A stretch of DNA of 64,000 nt from Sipunculus nudus (GCA_026874595.1 CM049318.1:2915741-2979740), one strand, 5' to 3'; shown: positions 23,451 to 36,352, counted from the first letter of the stretch. The notes: generated by a model not told the origin, from the sequence alone. Numbers and translations are program-made.

Positions 23451-24243
23451 ATGAACCGTGAACCAGTAAAACCCAAACGTGGTAATAAAAAAGATAAACG
23501 TAAACTCAGTGAGGGCTCAAAAGAACTAAGTAACCAGAAAAAAAGACTCAACCTTTCGAAAATCGCCAAGATAGATGAGGATGAAGAAACTCCATTGTCA
23601 CAGTTGTCAGGTAAAAGCGCTGATGCATATGCCCCCCCTAGTGATAGAAAACTCAAAATGTTGGTTACGTATTTAGAAACAGCACTTTCATCGAGAGCAG
23701 TCAAACGGATGTTGAAAGATATTTTGAGTGACATTATTGATGAGGAGGTAGGAGAATATCGTGCGCGGGTAGAATTGTTAGAACGAAAAATTGAGTCGAT
23801 GACTGAGACAATGATCAAGTTGAAAGAAGAAATGGATGATCAGGCCCAGTACACAAAAAGAAACTCTCTAAGAAATTATAATGAAATAAAAGAAGAAGCA
23901 ATGAAAACTTGCCTTAGAAAATTATAAATGTAGCTAACATCATCCTAGGAGTCAAATTGACCAAAGATGATTTTGACCAAATATACAGGGTTGGGCCGGC
24001 GCCAACTCCAGGTTGTACACGCCCAATTCTAGTAACGTTTAACTGTTCCAAGTACGCGCCGAGGTGTACCGTGCCCGTACAATACTGAGAAAATTCGGCC
24101 CACGAGGAAAGAAGATTTTTATCAATGAAGATCTCACTTTCGCCCGTGTGGCTATCGCTACTAAAGCAAGACAGATGAAAGGACAGAAGCTGATATAGGA
24201 TACATGAACGTGGAATGGAAAAATCTTCGTTAAAAAGGACGGA
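23451..24243 (+). pseudogene. LINE 1 ORF1 (coiled-coil RNA-binding protein), frameshifted
   Basis: An open frame of 158 codons (23451-23927) has a basic N-terminus ('KRGNKKDKRKL'), then a heptad-rich coiled coil, then 'DQAQYTKRNSLR', which marks the start of the RNA-recognition-like domain in L1-type ORF1 proteins. A stop and frameshift follow. The domain continues in another frame with 'ILGVKLTKDDFDQIYRVG' and 'RPILVTFNC', and fades near 24243. L1-type ORF1 coats the element RNA and acts as a nucleic-acid chaperone. Confidence 0.75.
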
Positions 24244-24520
24244 CATGTAGTATCGCTTGTGAATGAGCGTGACATAACAAAACTGAGACTGGAAATAGTA
24301 TAAAATGAAAGGATTTGTTTTTAATAAATTCATATGAACTGTTGTGCGACACGAAAGAGAATTGATTAAAATGATAGATACTCAGAGCATAACTATGTAA
24401 TAATACACATCAATAGTACTTATTTCCTATTGTGGAGTAATTACCTTCTGGTTTAAGCTGCAACTGTCCATTAACCTCAGTTGTGAGTTTTTTAAATTTT
24501 TTTTTGTATTTGTGTTTATC

Positions 24521-27500
24521 ATGTCATCTTGTCTTAGCGTTTATACTCTCAATGTTAGGAGACTTCGGGATAGAACGAAACGTAGACAGATATATCAACA
24601 TGTTAGGGCAAAGAAATGTGATTTAGTCTAACTACAGGAAACTCATAGTTAAAAAAAAAGATGTAAGAATATTGGCAAATGAATGGGGCGGACAGGCGTT
24701 ATTTAGTCATGGGTCAACACGAAGCTCAGGAGTTGAATTTTTGGTCCGAAGGGACTCTGAAATACGCATAGAATGTGAAATGATAGCAGATGACGGTAGA
24801 TTTTTAATGATTTTATGCAAACAAGAGAATGTATGTTATACTGTTATCAACTTATATGGCCCAAATAATTATTCTGATCAAGTTAAATTTTACGAGAAGA
24901 TTACATCTCTAATTTCAAGTTCACCTTGTAGCCAAAACAATATTATTATCGGACGAAACTTTAATGCGTATTTGAATCAAAATTAAGATAAAATGGGTGG
25001 GACAGAAGTGGAATATGTATCGCTTCAAGAAGTTAAGAAATTGCAGATGTTGTTCGATTTAATCGACATATAAGGGAAAAGAACACTATAAAAAAGCAGT
25101 TTACATGGAGGCAGAAAACCCCAGTGATAATGTGTAGATTAGATTATACTTTGATAATCAAACATCTTGCTGACTCTGTTACCATTGTTGAAATACATGA
25201 TGCTGTATGTACAGACCATAAAGGAGTGATCTGCATGACGTAGTCTGAACTAACTGATAAACGAGGTCCAGGGTTTTGGAAATGCAACAATAGTCTATAT
25301 ACATAATAGTATATTGATGAAAAATTTATAATTATAATTAGGAACACTATAAGTGAATGTAAAACTGAGCGTAAGGTAATACCTGATCTAAGAATAAGAT
25401 GGGAATAAATAAAATATGCAGTTAAACAAAAACAGTATAGTGTACTCAAAGTCCAAGGCCAAGGAAGCTAGGAGAAGAGAGGAAGAATATATACTGAAAC
25501 CAAAATAATTAGACACTGTTATATTGAATTGTAATTATACTGATAATATATAATATGAATATAATGAAACAAAGAAAAATGGGAGGAAATCTAAGGAACA
25601 AAAAGCTAAAGGGGCAATGGTAAGATGTAGGGAAACTTGGTATGATAAAGGAGAGAAAAGTACGGCATATTTTCTTAATATGGACAAAAATAAGCAATTA
25701 AAAACAAAATATAAATGAATTAAGAAATAAAGAAGAAATTTTAGTTAAAGAGAAAGAAAAAATAAGGTCAATACAAAAGTCGCTCTTTAAAGAGCTTTAT
25801 CAGTCAAACCAAGCAAACATACATAAAGTGCTTGAAGGCGGCTTTGCCGATTTATTTGATAATATTAATCTGAAAGGTTTATCCGCAGAAGAAAAGGATT
25901 TGTTTGGATAGGAATCTGTCATAAGAAGAAGTTAGGAGGGTCCTTAATGATATGAAGACTAATAAGAGTCCGGGAGCTGATGGGATAATGAAGAAATTTT
26001 ACCAAACATTTTGGGATGACCTTAAAAATGAACTTCTTGAATGCTTCCATGCTTCATTTGAAAAGGGGTAACTTACTGACTCTCAGAAAAGAGGGATAAT
26101 TACCTTAAAACCAAAAGAAGGCAAAGACTTAACATATATATCAAATTGGCTTCCAGTAACGTTATAAAACGTGGATTATAAAATGTTAGCTAAATGTTTA
26201 GCCTCCAGGTGATAAAGTATTGTAGGAGATCATAAGTCCCGATCAAACTGGTTTTATTAAAGACCGATATATAGGTGAAAATATAAGAATCCTTAAGGAT
26301 ATTATTCATTTTACAACAGAGAAAAAATTATCGGGAGTATTAATATATGTTGATTTTGAAAAAGCGTACAATAAACTAGAATAGAATTTTATGGAAAAGG
26401 TTTTGCAAGATTTCAATTTTGGATCCGTTTTCCGCAAATGGGTTAGATTATGTTATACTAATATATAAAGTACCGTAATGAGCAACGGGTTTTTATGTGG
26501 ATGGTTTCCCATCTCACGCGACAAGGATGCCCCCTCTCGTGTGTAGTGTTTACTGTATGTGTCGAAATTCTTGCTTACAGACTTAGAAATAGAAGGGATA
26601 TCCATGGTATTTTGATTAATGATAGAGAATTTAAACTGACGCAATTTGCAGATGACATTAGTATAATCTTGTCTGATACAAAGTCTTTAAAGGCGCTGTT
26701 TAGCGGGCTAGATATATTTAGTAAATATTTTGGATTATGTATAAATGAAGAAAAGACAGTCGGGTTGTGCCTAGGTTCCATCAAGGACAGACATGATAAA
26801 ACATGGGGCATAAATCGTTTGATAAACCTACTCGCGCATTATGTATTTATTTTTTTCACAAAACAAAAGGGGAAAGTGATCGGTGTAATTTTGAAAAGAA
26901 AACAGTGAAGTTGAAACGGAGGTTCAGTGTCTGGAGAGGAAGACACATTTCTGTGGTAGGTAAAATTGTTACCACTAAGTCTTTAGGGTTACAATCGCTT
27001 GTTTTATACGATGTCAATGATATCAACACCTGAACACGTGTTAACGGAAATACACAGGGATATAATTGCATATGGTCAAATAAACACAGTAGAGTGAAAT
27101 GGACCACAATGATAGCAGATTATAATGATGGGGGACTTAGAGCCCCAGACATAAGGATAACTTGTAAATCATTACGGCTGGTATGGTTAACTAGATATTT
27201 AGATGATAAAAGACGTCCATGGAAGACTATACCAGAAATTCATTTTTCAAAATATACCAGAAATTTATTTTTACTGCATTGTCATTATGATACCAGATAT
27301 TTGTGTAATATGCCTTTATTCTATAAAGAAATGCTTAAATACTGGCAGATAATAAGGAATGCGCAAGACTTAGAGGCCCAAGGAATTATTTGGAATAATA
27401 AATACATATCAATTAACAAAGAACCGATTAACCACAAAAGAATTTTGTTCAGAATGGAATTGTACATATATCCGATATAATAAATAAGAATGGACAGGTC

Positions 27501-28061
27501 ATCACGTATCATCAGTTGCAAGCAAAATTCAATGTGGTCACTACTTGGTTTAAATATTATTCCTTAGTCAATGCAATACCTATGAAATAGTTGAAAAGAT
27601 ACTTTTACAACAATGGAATAGAAAATCATCAGTCTGTATATGCTTATAATATACAGGGGACTTTGTATGATATTAGTAATTTGAAATGTAGAACATAGGG
27701 TAATTTAATGATTGAAATGAATAAGGAGAGTCCCAAGGGTGTTGTCAAATGGGTAGAATTACAGGGTAGCAGCAAAGAGAATGTTTTAAACCGAATGAAA
27801 TGTATACGGAAATTTACACAGGATCCTAAGATATTATACTTTCACTTTTGATTGATACACCGAATTATATCTACAAATAAAATACTGTATAAATTTTGTA
27901 AGACCGCGATAAATGGATTAGGACATGTTATTTTAGTGCTCTCTTATATTTGGAAATGTAAAGTAAAAGACAAAAAAATTTGTTTCAAGGAATGTCTCCA
28001 ATTTATTAAAGATATAATAAATTTAGAGGAAAATATAAGTAAAAAGAAAGGAGTAGATTGA
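24521..28061 (+). pseudogene. LINE 1 ORF2 remnant (endonuclease and reverse transcriptase)
   Basis: Endonuclease: 'LNVRRLRDRTKRRQIYQ', 'LQETH', 'WGGQALFSHGSTRSSGVEF' and 'NIIIGRNFNA', the last corresponding to the usual GGDFN with a mutated catalytic site. Linker: 'KGAMVRCRETWYDKGEKST' (about 25600). Reverse transcriptase: 'NKSPGADGI' (about 25967), 'RQGCPLS' and the catalytic 'FADDISI' (about 26647). C-terminal domain: 'YNDGGLRAPDIRI' (27124), 'IHRIISTNKILYKF' (27852) and a terminal 'FIKDIINLEENISKKKG'. Many stops and frameshifts break the frame. The domain order is that of L1/Tx1-like elements. Confidence 0.85.
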
Positions 28062-28271
28062 AAATGGGTTTAAAGCAAATATCATATGACATCCCTATAA
28101 GGGAGAATTTTTTACCAGTAGGGTGCAAACGCTATAAAATTGTTCTGCCTGTGTTTCTGTATACTTTGTCAATGTGTTGTATCCGTACGGTTTTGTATTA
28201 AGTGTCATTATATATTTTTTCCCATCTTCTTCTTCATGTATTTGATTTCTGAATTAAATTTGTTATACAAA

Positions 28272-28500
28272 AGGAATAACATTTTAACTTAAACATATAC
28301 GTATACAGGGACAATTTAAGTTTAATATTTATCTAGAACAAAGTTCAAGGTCAATTGTATCATCACACATCAAAATCTTATTTCCCTCGTAACTTTGACA
28401 AAGTAAATCTTATCTTCACAAAAAATGGCTAATTTTCTCCAATTTCTTCATTGCTCATTCATTTTACTATATCAATGAAGATTAAACCTATCCATAAAGG
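28272..28500. repeat. Continuation of the 280-300 bp tandem repeat after LINE 1
   Basis: 'gttcaaggtca' and 'catcaaaatcttatttccctcgtaa' match the unit at 22855-22920. This confirms that LINE 1 interrupted a pre-existing array. Confidence 0.6.
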
Positions 28501-28515
28501 TACTTTCCCATAAGT

Positions 28516-29099
28516 GCGTAGTCCGCATGCGCAAAAATCGCTTTGTAGACTTTTTAACTGGGCCTTTTCCATTCATCCGCATGCGTAGTACGTATGCGTA
28601 GTCCGTATGCGTAGTCCGGATCCGCACGCTCCCGGGAGCGATGTTTGCGCACTACGTATACCAATCATCGTGTCGATTTCAGGTTTAGCATAAAGTTTCC
28701 CCATTCAGGCCGTTCTGTACGCACAGTCTCTATTTTTAACTGGTATGAATGTCATTTCTGGCATAAGTTTTCCAGATACCAAACATATTGGCATTTTGCT
28801 GAATTTTGTTTTCCTTTCTTTATCACAGACAACATGTTTTTTTAGATGATTGAAACGTTAAACATCACTGTCGCGTGTAAAATAGTACTAATTATTATCT
28901 TTTAAAAATTAAATTAGTTTAATTTTATTGTTTAACTTTTGATGCTAATATATGCAAATGTACAATAAATATATGATGTTATGGCTTGCCAAAAAAAAAG
29001 AAAAACTTTGAGCACCTATCATTACGGAGTACAGACTATGCATATACATACTTATGGAAAACGAACTTTGGTGATACGGACTACGCATGCGGACTACGC
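28516..29099. mobile_element. MITE with GCGTAGTCCGCATGCG inverted ends
   Basis: The 16-base motif at 28516-28531 recurs as its exact reverse complement at 29084-29099. Extra copies of 'GTAGTCCG', 'GCGTAGT' and their complements cluster just inside both ends (28580-28650 and 29075-29100). There is no transposase. This is probably a non-autonomous DNA transposon about 584 bp long, with subterminal repeats. No clear target-site duplication is visible. Confidence 0.6.
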
Positions 29100-29109
29100 A
29101 TATGACTCC

Positions 29110-29890
29110 ACATGATATATAAATATAAATAAAATGAATTTATTGAATAATTAGATTTTCTTTATTAAATAAAGAGTCTTATCTTAGGCCTTCAGGTACA
29201 AAAATCAAAAACATTGTCTTGAAAGTCCAAAGCCAACAACAGGCACAAACCAGGATGGCGTCCAACAGATTATCCAAAATGTCCGCCACTTTTGAAAAAA
29301 TCTAACAATTATTTTGCTGATAAACAAGAGAGAATTATTTTATACACAACATGTAGAACCACGCATATTAGAAATTTTATGAGGATATGATCCATCTATC
29401 TATATATCTATCGCAAATATATAACAAAGCGGGTTTACAAGCCGGGTAAAGTTCTTTCTTGTCTTTCTCCGATATACTGTGTCTTCTTGATATTCTTGAT
29501 ATAGTCCTATGTATAGTAATCAGTAGTGTATTTAGTTAAGCGGATTAAAACCTTTCCACAATTAATGTACATAAAAATAAATACATAAATGTAAAATATA
29601 TTATGGAGAAACATAGAAACGCAGGAAAGTAATTGGTCTCTCATTGTGATGTAGAAATGAAGAGAAGCAAGCAGTATTTTCTTCACCATCATAACATAAA
29701 AATATCTTAAATAATTAACTAATACAAGGACACGTTGCTTATGCCGATAATGTTTGCAATGGACGGATGTCGAAAAGAATCAGCATAATTGACTTTCTTG
29801 TGACCGCGTCTGTGGCCGCGTTATGAATGGACTTTATACTGGTATACATATCATATATTGTTGGATATTTATGTTAAACTTGATAGATAT
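29110..29890. repeat. Interspersed repeat piece shared with 53310-53570, then unassigned DNA
   Basis: 29190-29420 matches 53310-53570 through 'atggcgtc.aaca', 'atttt.ttgat.aacaa.agag' and 'acaacatgt'. From about 29480 to 29890 I see nothing recognisable. Confidence 0.45.
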
Positions 29891-30130
29891 TATAGCTTTG
29901 GATTAAAGTGGTTTGTTTCCATGGATCGTAGAATTTCATGCTGATGACCGATCACATAAAAATCATTTTTGTGGCCCCCAAGTGCTGCGGGCTTCATACG
30001 TCTGGTGCATGACCTTGGGGTAGCTTTTCTCCCAGCCAGTTGTTTCTGCGAGATCGATAATTATGAGGCACTTTGTAACCATGGATATAACTATAGATAC
30101 ATATCTGCCTACAGACCGCATTGGAAGTAC
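29891..30130. repeat. Third partial copy of the FkbM 5'-flank block
   Basis: 'gtttgtttccatggatcgtagaatttcatgctgatg' (about 29910) resembles the doubled block upstream of both intact FkbM genes (10890-11150 and 40690-40970). The equivalent gene position at lower coordinates is occupied by LINE 1, the MITE and repeats, so no gene accompanies it now. Confidence 0.45.
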
Positions 30131-30386
30131 AGATGTGATTAATTCCGTGCCGGCACAGAAGGACCAACACCAGTTGAAAGAAAACCTGTTTTAAACATTG
30201 GTTCTGTTGCACGAGTCGCTGCAACCGGGAGAAGGGGTAACTGCGAATCATAGCGACTGTGAAAATGGATTTGTCTCTTATAAGGGTTTATCAAGGTTAA
30301 AACAAAGAAATATGGACTAAACACAAACACAGCATGTCTTTTTGTATTTTCCAGAATCACAAGGAGCGAAATAAGCACTGTACAAA

Positions 30387-30427
<41 letters not shown>

Positions 30428-31400
30428 AAGGGACCTTTGAAGCTAAAACCTGCTAAGCGGGCATTGCTTCAATTATCGTAAATAAAACGGCCCCCCTAAC
30501 CCCCCCCCCCACTTTTCTCGTTCATCTTAAACCTTAAATATTGCCAGCAGACATTGTACGTTCACAGTCACAGATTGTCTCACAAAGGCATACAACCGAC
30601 CTTGTCTTGCAGTGCAATACTTTCTTTTCAGTCAAAGCATATATCTAGTGTCTGCAACTCTCGTTCTGACTTTGATGGTACCTCCTGTCGGTGGTACACA
30701 CATATACTGAATGACCGACGGAGGGGGGGGGGGGGGGTCAGTCTTGTGATGTCGCAGTAGCACGATGCATCATTGACAGGGAATAAGACCAGTTACAATG
30801 GGTCTAACGAGATCGTCAACTTTATCAGGATATGATTCATGCGCATGCACCATCTAATACGCCCTTGTATATATAACGTGCTAACGAGTAAATAAATACT
30901 ACGGTACGTTTTTCTCCAGGTGTAAGGAGATACTCCCTATGATAACTGGTTGCTACAAGCGTCAAAGTTCACATGCATGCGAAGGAGATATACGTCATAT
31001 TTTTGATAATATGCAATAGACAATTATTGGACCTTAAATACATTTATATATAGATCAAACTGAAACAAATATTTTTTTTTCTGATGTGTGCTTTTGTTTT
31101 TAAAATAAAAACAACTTTGCTAATACCAAGTATCAGTAAAGTATAATGATATTTATTATATATTTTATTTATTTAAACTCATGATACTCTTACCAGATAT
31201 TTAAAGAATTAGGATAAGTATCTAAATTTTCGACCTTGTGTCATTTAGAAAGAAAAGAACCCATTAGAATAACAAATACATCAGCTGCTATCATATAACT
31301 ATTTGTTTATTTTCCAATTTAGGAGGTATCCCTTGCAGAAACGCCTGAAGTTTTTATCAGTAATAAATTTAGACCGGATAAAGAGGATATAATATTTTTG
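30131..31400. other. Unassigned DNA with homopolymer and TA tracts
   Basis: Contains (TA)n at 30390-30424, a C-rich run near 30490-30512 and a run of more than 15 G near 30723-30738. Short ORFs only; no gene recognised. Confidence 0.5.
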
Positions 31401-31439
31401 TATGCTTGTGCGCCATGTTGCTATCTGGATTAAAAGGTA

Positions 31440-32057
31440 TTTCACAAATGTCTGAAAGACAGTATTTAAGAAATTACCGCCCTCTCTTGTCACCTGTCTA
31501 TACTCTTTTCCCCCAGGAATTCCGTTATACACTGTTTGTTGTTCCAGTAAGTTTCCACAAGAAATACTTTCAGGGGTGTCTTCCAGCCTATGTTCTCTAA
31601 GACGACCATTTCTGCCCCTTAAATATCCAGACTAAAGAAGTCGATGCTAATTATACCCGCCTCATCGGATTGCATGGTACTTCTGTTGTTTTCGTCACGT
31701 TGATTCTTAGTCGTTTTATTTGTCCTTCCGTTACATGAGCGACTTCACCACCTGTGACACGGTGGTCTAGTGTGAAATTAACCCTTTGAACACCTTCTTT
31801 GGATACAGCGGAGTGTACCGTGATGGACTTTGGTCGATTATTCTTCAACTGTTTAAAACGCAGAGGATCTTCTACCAGTAAGCCGGTGCATCCAAGATTT
31901 TCCTTAAAGAACCTTGTGTTGGATTACACTACACCATCAAAGGCTCCTATTTCCACATATGTGCCATTATAAAATAGTGTATATGAGAAATATCGTTTAT
32001 ACATCTAGAGATATTTGCAGCCGTGGAGGCACTCCTGTTTCTATCCAGATGGAAACC
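31440..32057 (-). pseudogene. FkbM methyltransferase pseudogene (exon 2 only)
   Basis: It aligns with exon 2 of the intact copies and retains the acceptor (CAG just before 32057), so it arose by DNA duplication rather than retrocopying. Surviving motifs include 'NGTYVEIGAFDG', 'FKQLKNNRPKSITVHSAVS' and 'VNVTKTTEVPCNP'-like sequence. Damage: several stops, including GAA to TAA within the conserved 'DVEG' motif (31619-31621); a deletion after 'CNPM' removing the 'GKLLRNAGIS' equivalent; and frameshifts near the C-terminus. No exon 1 is found in 32.1-33.8 kb. It is more diverged than the two intact copies are from each other. Confidence 0.85.
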
Positions 32058-32195
32058 CTGTGGAGATGAAAGAAATGCTTATTTGAATGATACCTTATTT
32101 GTGACAATATCAGTTATCCATGGGAAATATAATGTATGCGATCTGATCAGTTCAGTTAGTACCTGAAGAGTGAGCCGGCTAGTCAACTATGATAC

Positions 32196-32245
<50 letters not shown>

Positions 32246-33840
32246 GATATTTACGGACGTACATTAAATTATTCTAAGAAAATTGCTATCTTAAAAAGAA
32301 ATTGTCAAATCATGCCATTTTAATTATCGTACCCATACATATGAAGTCACGGTCATGGTGGTATTAAAACAACGGACAGGTGGTCGATTTTAAAAGGAGC
32401 AATGAAATGCCATGTATTTTACAGTCACGGGGATTGGTCAAGTTAATGGCTTGGTTGTTTTTCAATGTTCCGTTTACATATTGCTCACAGCAGTTTGTTC
32501 AATCTTGCTTACTTTTCTTACAAGAATGAATGTCTTTTCCTTAATAAAATGATTCCTTCGTATGTATGTACATAATCGTGAGTGATCAGTTATACAAACA
32601 TGCAGCCTTTTGTCGCCGGTGGAAGAAAATACGAACAGTAATCGATTTAATCCAATGACACCAATTTTGTCCAAACATTTAATTCAAGATTCTCTAGCGG
32701 GGCTCACTTAAAACTGAGCATGCGTTAGATCTTATAAATGGCATATTGGTAACATTAATTTGTATCCAGGATAAATTCATTCATGCCACATCAATAACAA
32801 TTGCATCATTAAAATGTACATAACAAGTAAAATTATGTGTTCCTTCCCCATGAGTTTTAATCTCGTGTTCCTACCATTATCCCTAACCTTGTTATTAGCT
32901 GTAGAATTCGTCACTCTCTTGAATGTTTCAGAAAACTGGTCCCAAATATCTATTTTTCGTCCCCGCTCATTATTAATGTTGAAATCCAAGTTAAAACGCA
33001 GCAAAGCTACTCTTGTCTACTCTTCCATGAATTCGTTTGGCTGGTTTGGTATGGTCATGAAAATCCTCCCGGAAGTGTGTCTGCTCAGTAAGGATTGCCG
33101 TTATAGTGACTTATTCAATCAAATATTATCTAATTATTATATGGAATTTTTTATCGCTATAAATAATCATTTTTGTTGTACTCTAGAGAGAATTACAGGA
33201 AAATTGAGTGTTAAATGATAATATGACTGAGGAGCAGGAAGTATTTTTTTATAACAATGTTCATTCTAAGTCAGCAGAGGAACATGCACCACTTGTTGAG
33301 AAGGCAGGAAAAGCAAAACAAGACATAAACTGTAGACGCCGGACATTAGAAGGAAGAAAGCTTGACCGCTTGTTGCAGCTCACCGGTCATGTCATTCATC
33401 ATGAAATGTTTATAGCACAAGGTTACGAGGTCACAAGACTAAAAAAACTGATTATAGAGATGGCTTAGGATCAGAAGGAAGTTTGGACCGTAGGCAATAT
33501 TCTGATGCTTCTTTCAATGTTCAATAATAATGTCAAGGTGGGTAACAAGTTTAATATGTATTTTTTTCTGTTAATCGTGAAAGTAATTGTGAATCTGTAC
33601 TGATAAATATTCCAGCTATGACAGAGACTGTCTCTTGAGCTTTTAGGTCAAGCAGAGCGAAGAGCTGATTACATCAGGACCACCGTTTCGTTCGTCTCAT
33701 GTTTAAAGTTTGGAGATGGATGCCTTATGTTATACTTTGCTCTTATTGGTCTGATTACAAACCTCTGTGCGCACCCTTGTGTTCTTACCCAAAAAATCGT
33801 GCTATACGCAGCAGAGATTTTATCAAAATATATCTTGGAC
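32058..33840. other. Unassigned DNA between the FkbM pseudogene and satellite array 2
   Basis: Contains (TA)n at 32199-32242. Open frames of 134 codons (32814-33218, plus) and 75 codons (minus, overlapping) have no recognisable domain. Confidence 0.4.
33223..33468 (+). CDS. Hypothetical short open frame, coding status unproven
   Basis: From the internal ATG ('MTEEQEVFFYNN') the frame encodes about 81 charged residues predicted to be helical, with a Lys/Glu-rich middle ('EEHAPLVEKAGKAKQDI') and 'GRKLDRLLQLTGHVIHHEMF'. The composition is more protein-like than neighbouring random frames. There is no recognised domain, no clear splice context and no second copy in the window. It could be a diverged transposon ORF or a chance frame. 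Confidence 0.15.
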   Translation: MTEEQEVFFYNNVHSKSAEEHAPLVEKAGKAKQDINCRRRTLEGRKLDRLLQLTGHVIHHEMFIAQGYEVTRLKKLIIEMA

Positions 33841-33844
33841 GTCT

Positions 33845-35985
33845 ACGTCATTGCTAGACCATTAATATTGGAAATCAAGGCACTAAAGCCAGTGTCACCT
33901 CAGACCATGGATTTGACCATTTACACGGAAATTATGGCACTAAGTGTCACTTCAGAGCATGGCTTGGCCATCGATATTGGAATCATGGCACTAAGGCCAG
34001 TGTCAGTTCAAAACATGGCTTGTCCAATTATATTTGAAATCTTGGCACTAAACCAGTGTCATTTCATAGCATGGTTTGACTTTTTATATTTGAAACATGG
34101 CACTAAGACCAGTGTCCCTTCAGAGAATGGCTTGATCATTAATTTTTGAAATCATGGCACTAAGGCCAGTGTCACTTCTAAACATTGTTTGACCGATAAT
34201 ATAAGAAATCATTTTGCCGTAGGCACATTATAGACACTTCAAAGCATGGCTTGGCCATTAATGTTGCAAATCATGGCACTAATGCCAGTGTCACCTGAAA
34301 AAAATTTATTTGACCATTAATAATGGAAATCACGGAACTAAGACCAGTGTCACCTCAAAACGTGGATTTGACCATTAATATTGGAAATCTTGGCATTAAG
34401 GCAAGGGTCACTTTATAGACTTGGTTGACCATTAATATTAAAAGTCAGTGCTTTAAGGCCAGTGTCACTTCAAAGCATGCTTGACTATTTATATTAAAAA
34501 TCATGTCACTACGACCAGTGTCACCCCACAGCATGGCTTGCCCATTTATATTGAAAATCATGGCACTAAGGCTATTGTCACTCCAAAACATTGCTTGGCC
34601 GATAATATAAGAAATCATTTTGCCATAGGCACATTATGGACACTTCTGAGCATTGCTTGACCATTAATATTGTTAATCATGGCACTAATGCCAGTGTCAC
34701 CTGAAAAATATTTATTTGACCATTTATAATGGAAATCATAGAACTAAGACCAGTGTCACCTCAAAACGTGGATTTGACTATTAATATTGGAAATCATGGC
34801 TTTAAGGCAAGGGTACCTTCAGAACCTTGCTTGACCATTAATATTGGAAATCTTTGCTTTAAGGCCAGTGTCACTTCAAAGCATGGCTTGACTATTTATA
34901 TTAGAAATCATGACACTATGACCACTGTCACCACAAAACGTTTATTTGACCATTAATGTTGGAAATCATGGAATTAAGGCAAGGGTCACTTCAGAGCCTG
35001 GCTTGACCATTTATATGGAAAATTATGGCACCAAAGCTATTGGAACTTCAAAGTTTGGCTTGACCATGAATAATGAAAATCATGGCATAAGGGCCAATGT
35101 CACCTCAAAACATGGATATGACCTTTAATATTGGAAATCATGGCACTAAGGCCAGTGTCACTTCAGAGCATGGCTTGACCACAGATATTGGAATCACGGC
35201 ATTAAGGCCAGTATCAGTTCAAAACATGACTTGTCTATTAATATTAGAAATCATTGCACTAGGACCTGTGCCATTTCAAAGCATGGCTTTAACTATTTAT
35301 TTTGGAAAACATATCACTACGGACAGTGGCACTTCAAATCATTGCTTGATCGATAATATAAGAAATCAGTTTGCCATAGGCACATTATGGACACTTCTGA
35401 GCATGGCTTGACAATTTATATTGGAAATCACGGCACTAATGCCAGTGTCACCTGAAAACATTTATTTGACCATTAATAATGGAAATCACGGAACTAAAGC
35501 CAATGTCACTTCAGAGCATGGCTTGACCACTCAAATTGGAAGTCATGGCTTTAAGGTCAATGTCACTTCAAAGCATGGCTTGATATTAATATTAAAGATC
35601 ATGGCACTAAGACCAGTGTCACCCCCAAGCATGGCTTGACCATTTATATTGAAAATCATGGCACTAAGGCTATTGTCACTTCAAAGTATGGCTTGACCAT
35701 GAATGCTGGTAATCATGGCATTAAGGCTAATGTCACCTCAAAACATGGATTTGACCATTAATATTAGAAATAATTGCACTGACAACAGTTTCACTTCGGA
35801 GCATGGCTTGACCATTAATATTGGAAATCATGGCACTAAGGCTAGTGTCACTTCAAAGCATGGCTTGTCCATAATAAATGGAAATTATGGCACTAAGGCC
35901 ATTGTCACTTCAAAGCATGGCTTTACTATTAACATCGTAATCATTTTCAAGCATGGGTTGTCCAGTAATATTGGAAATGATGCAT
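33845..35985. repeat. 57-bp satellite array 2 (about 38 units)
   Basis: Same unit as array 1, more diverged internally. The variant monomer with 'cattttgccataggcacatta' is near 34190, 34600 and 35350. In-frame translation again gives NIGNHGTKASVTSKHGL-type repeats with frequent breaks. It lies downstream of FkbM copy 2 on the same side and in the same order as array 1 relative to copy 1. Confidence 0.9.
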
Positions 35986-36352
35986 TTAATATAACTTACA
36001 GATATTTTATATTTTGTCATACCATTTCTGCAAGAAAACAAAGTTCTGCTTAACGTCTTTTGTTGGTGTCAAATAAAAGCATTAGATGGAAGCATAATGC
36101 ATAATGCAGATATTATTTTTGCACCACCATGAAAAAGCTCGGAGAACTGCACAGCATCAAAATAATACGGTACACTTTTTCATCGAGACTGACCTGTCGT
36201 TTCTTTTAGATTCTAGGTAACCCATAAGTCACATTTTAAATGGCATGAACCCTTCAGAAGGAATTATAGTAGAGGAAACGACAATATTTGAGATTTGACT
36301 GGTTGATAATTCAGTGTCAGTCTGCAGAACCTTTCTAAATATTTGACCACGG

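Larger units (their letters stand above)
23086..28271 (+). mobile_element. L1/Tx1-like LINE 1, nearly full length
   Basis: The 5.2-kb unit has a 5' UTR (about 360 bp), a coiled-coil ORF1, an ORF2 with AP endonuclease, reverse transcriptase and C-terminal domain, and a short 3' UTR. It splits a tandem repeat. The flanks 23054-23085 and 28272-28304 match over 32-33 bases with about two differences, a long target-site duplication. Frameshifts and stops throughout show it is dead. Confidence 0.85.

Noticed and set aside
32777-33004. Minus-strand 75-codon frame as exon 1 of the FkbM pseudogene
   Set aside because: The position is plausible and it has a hydrophobic end, but the order (charged first, hydrophobic last) and sequence do not match the anchor exon, and the stem motif is missing.
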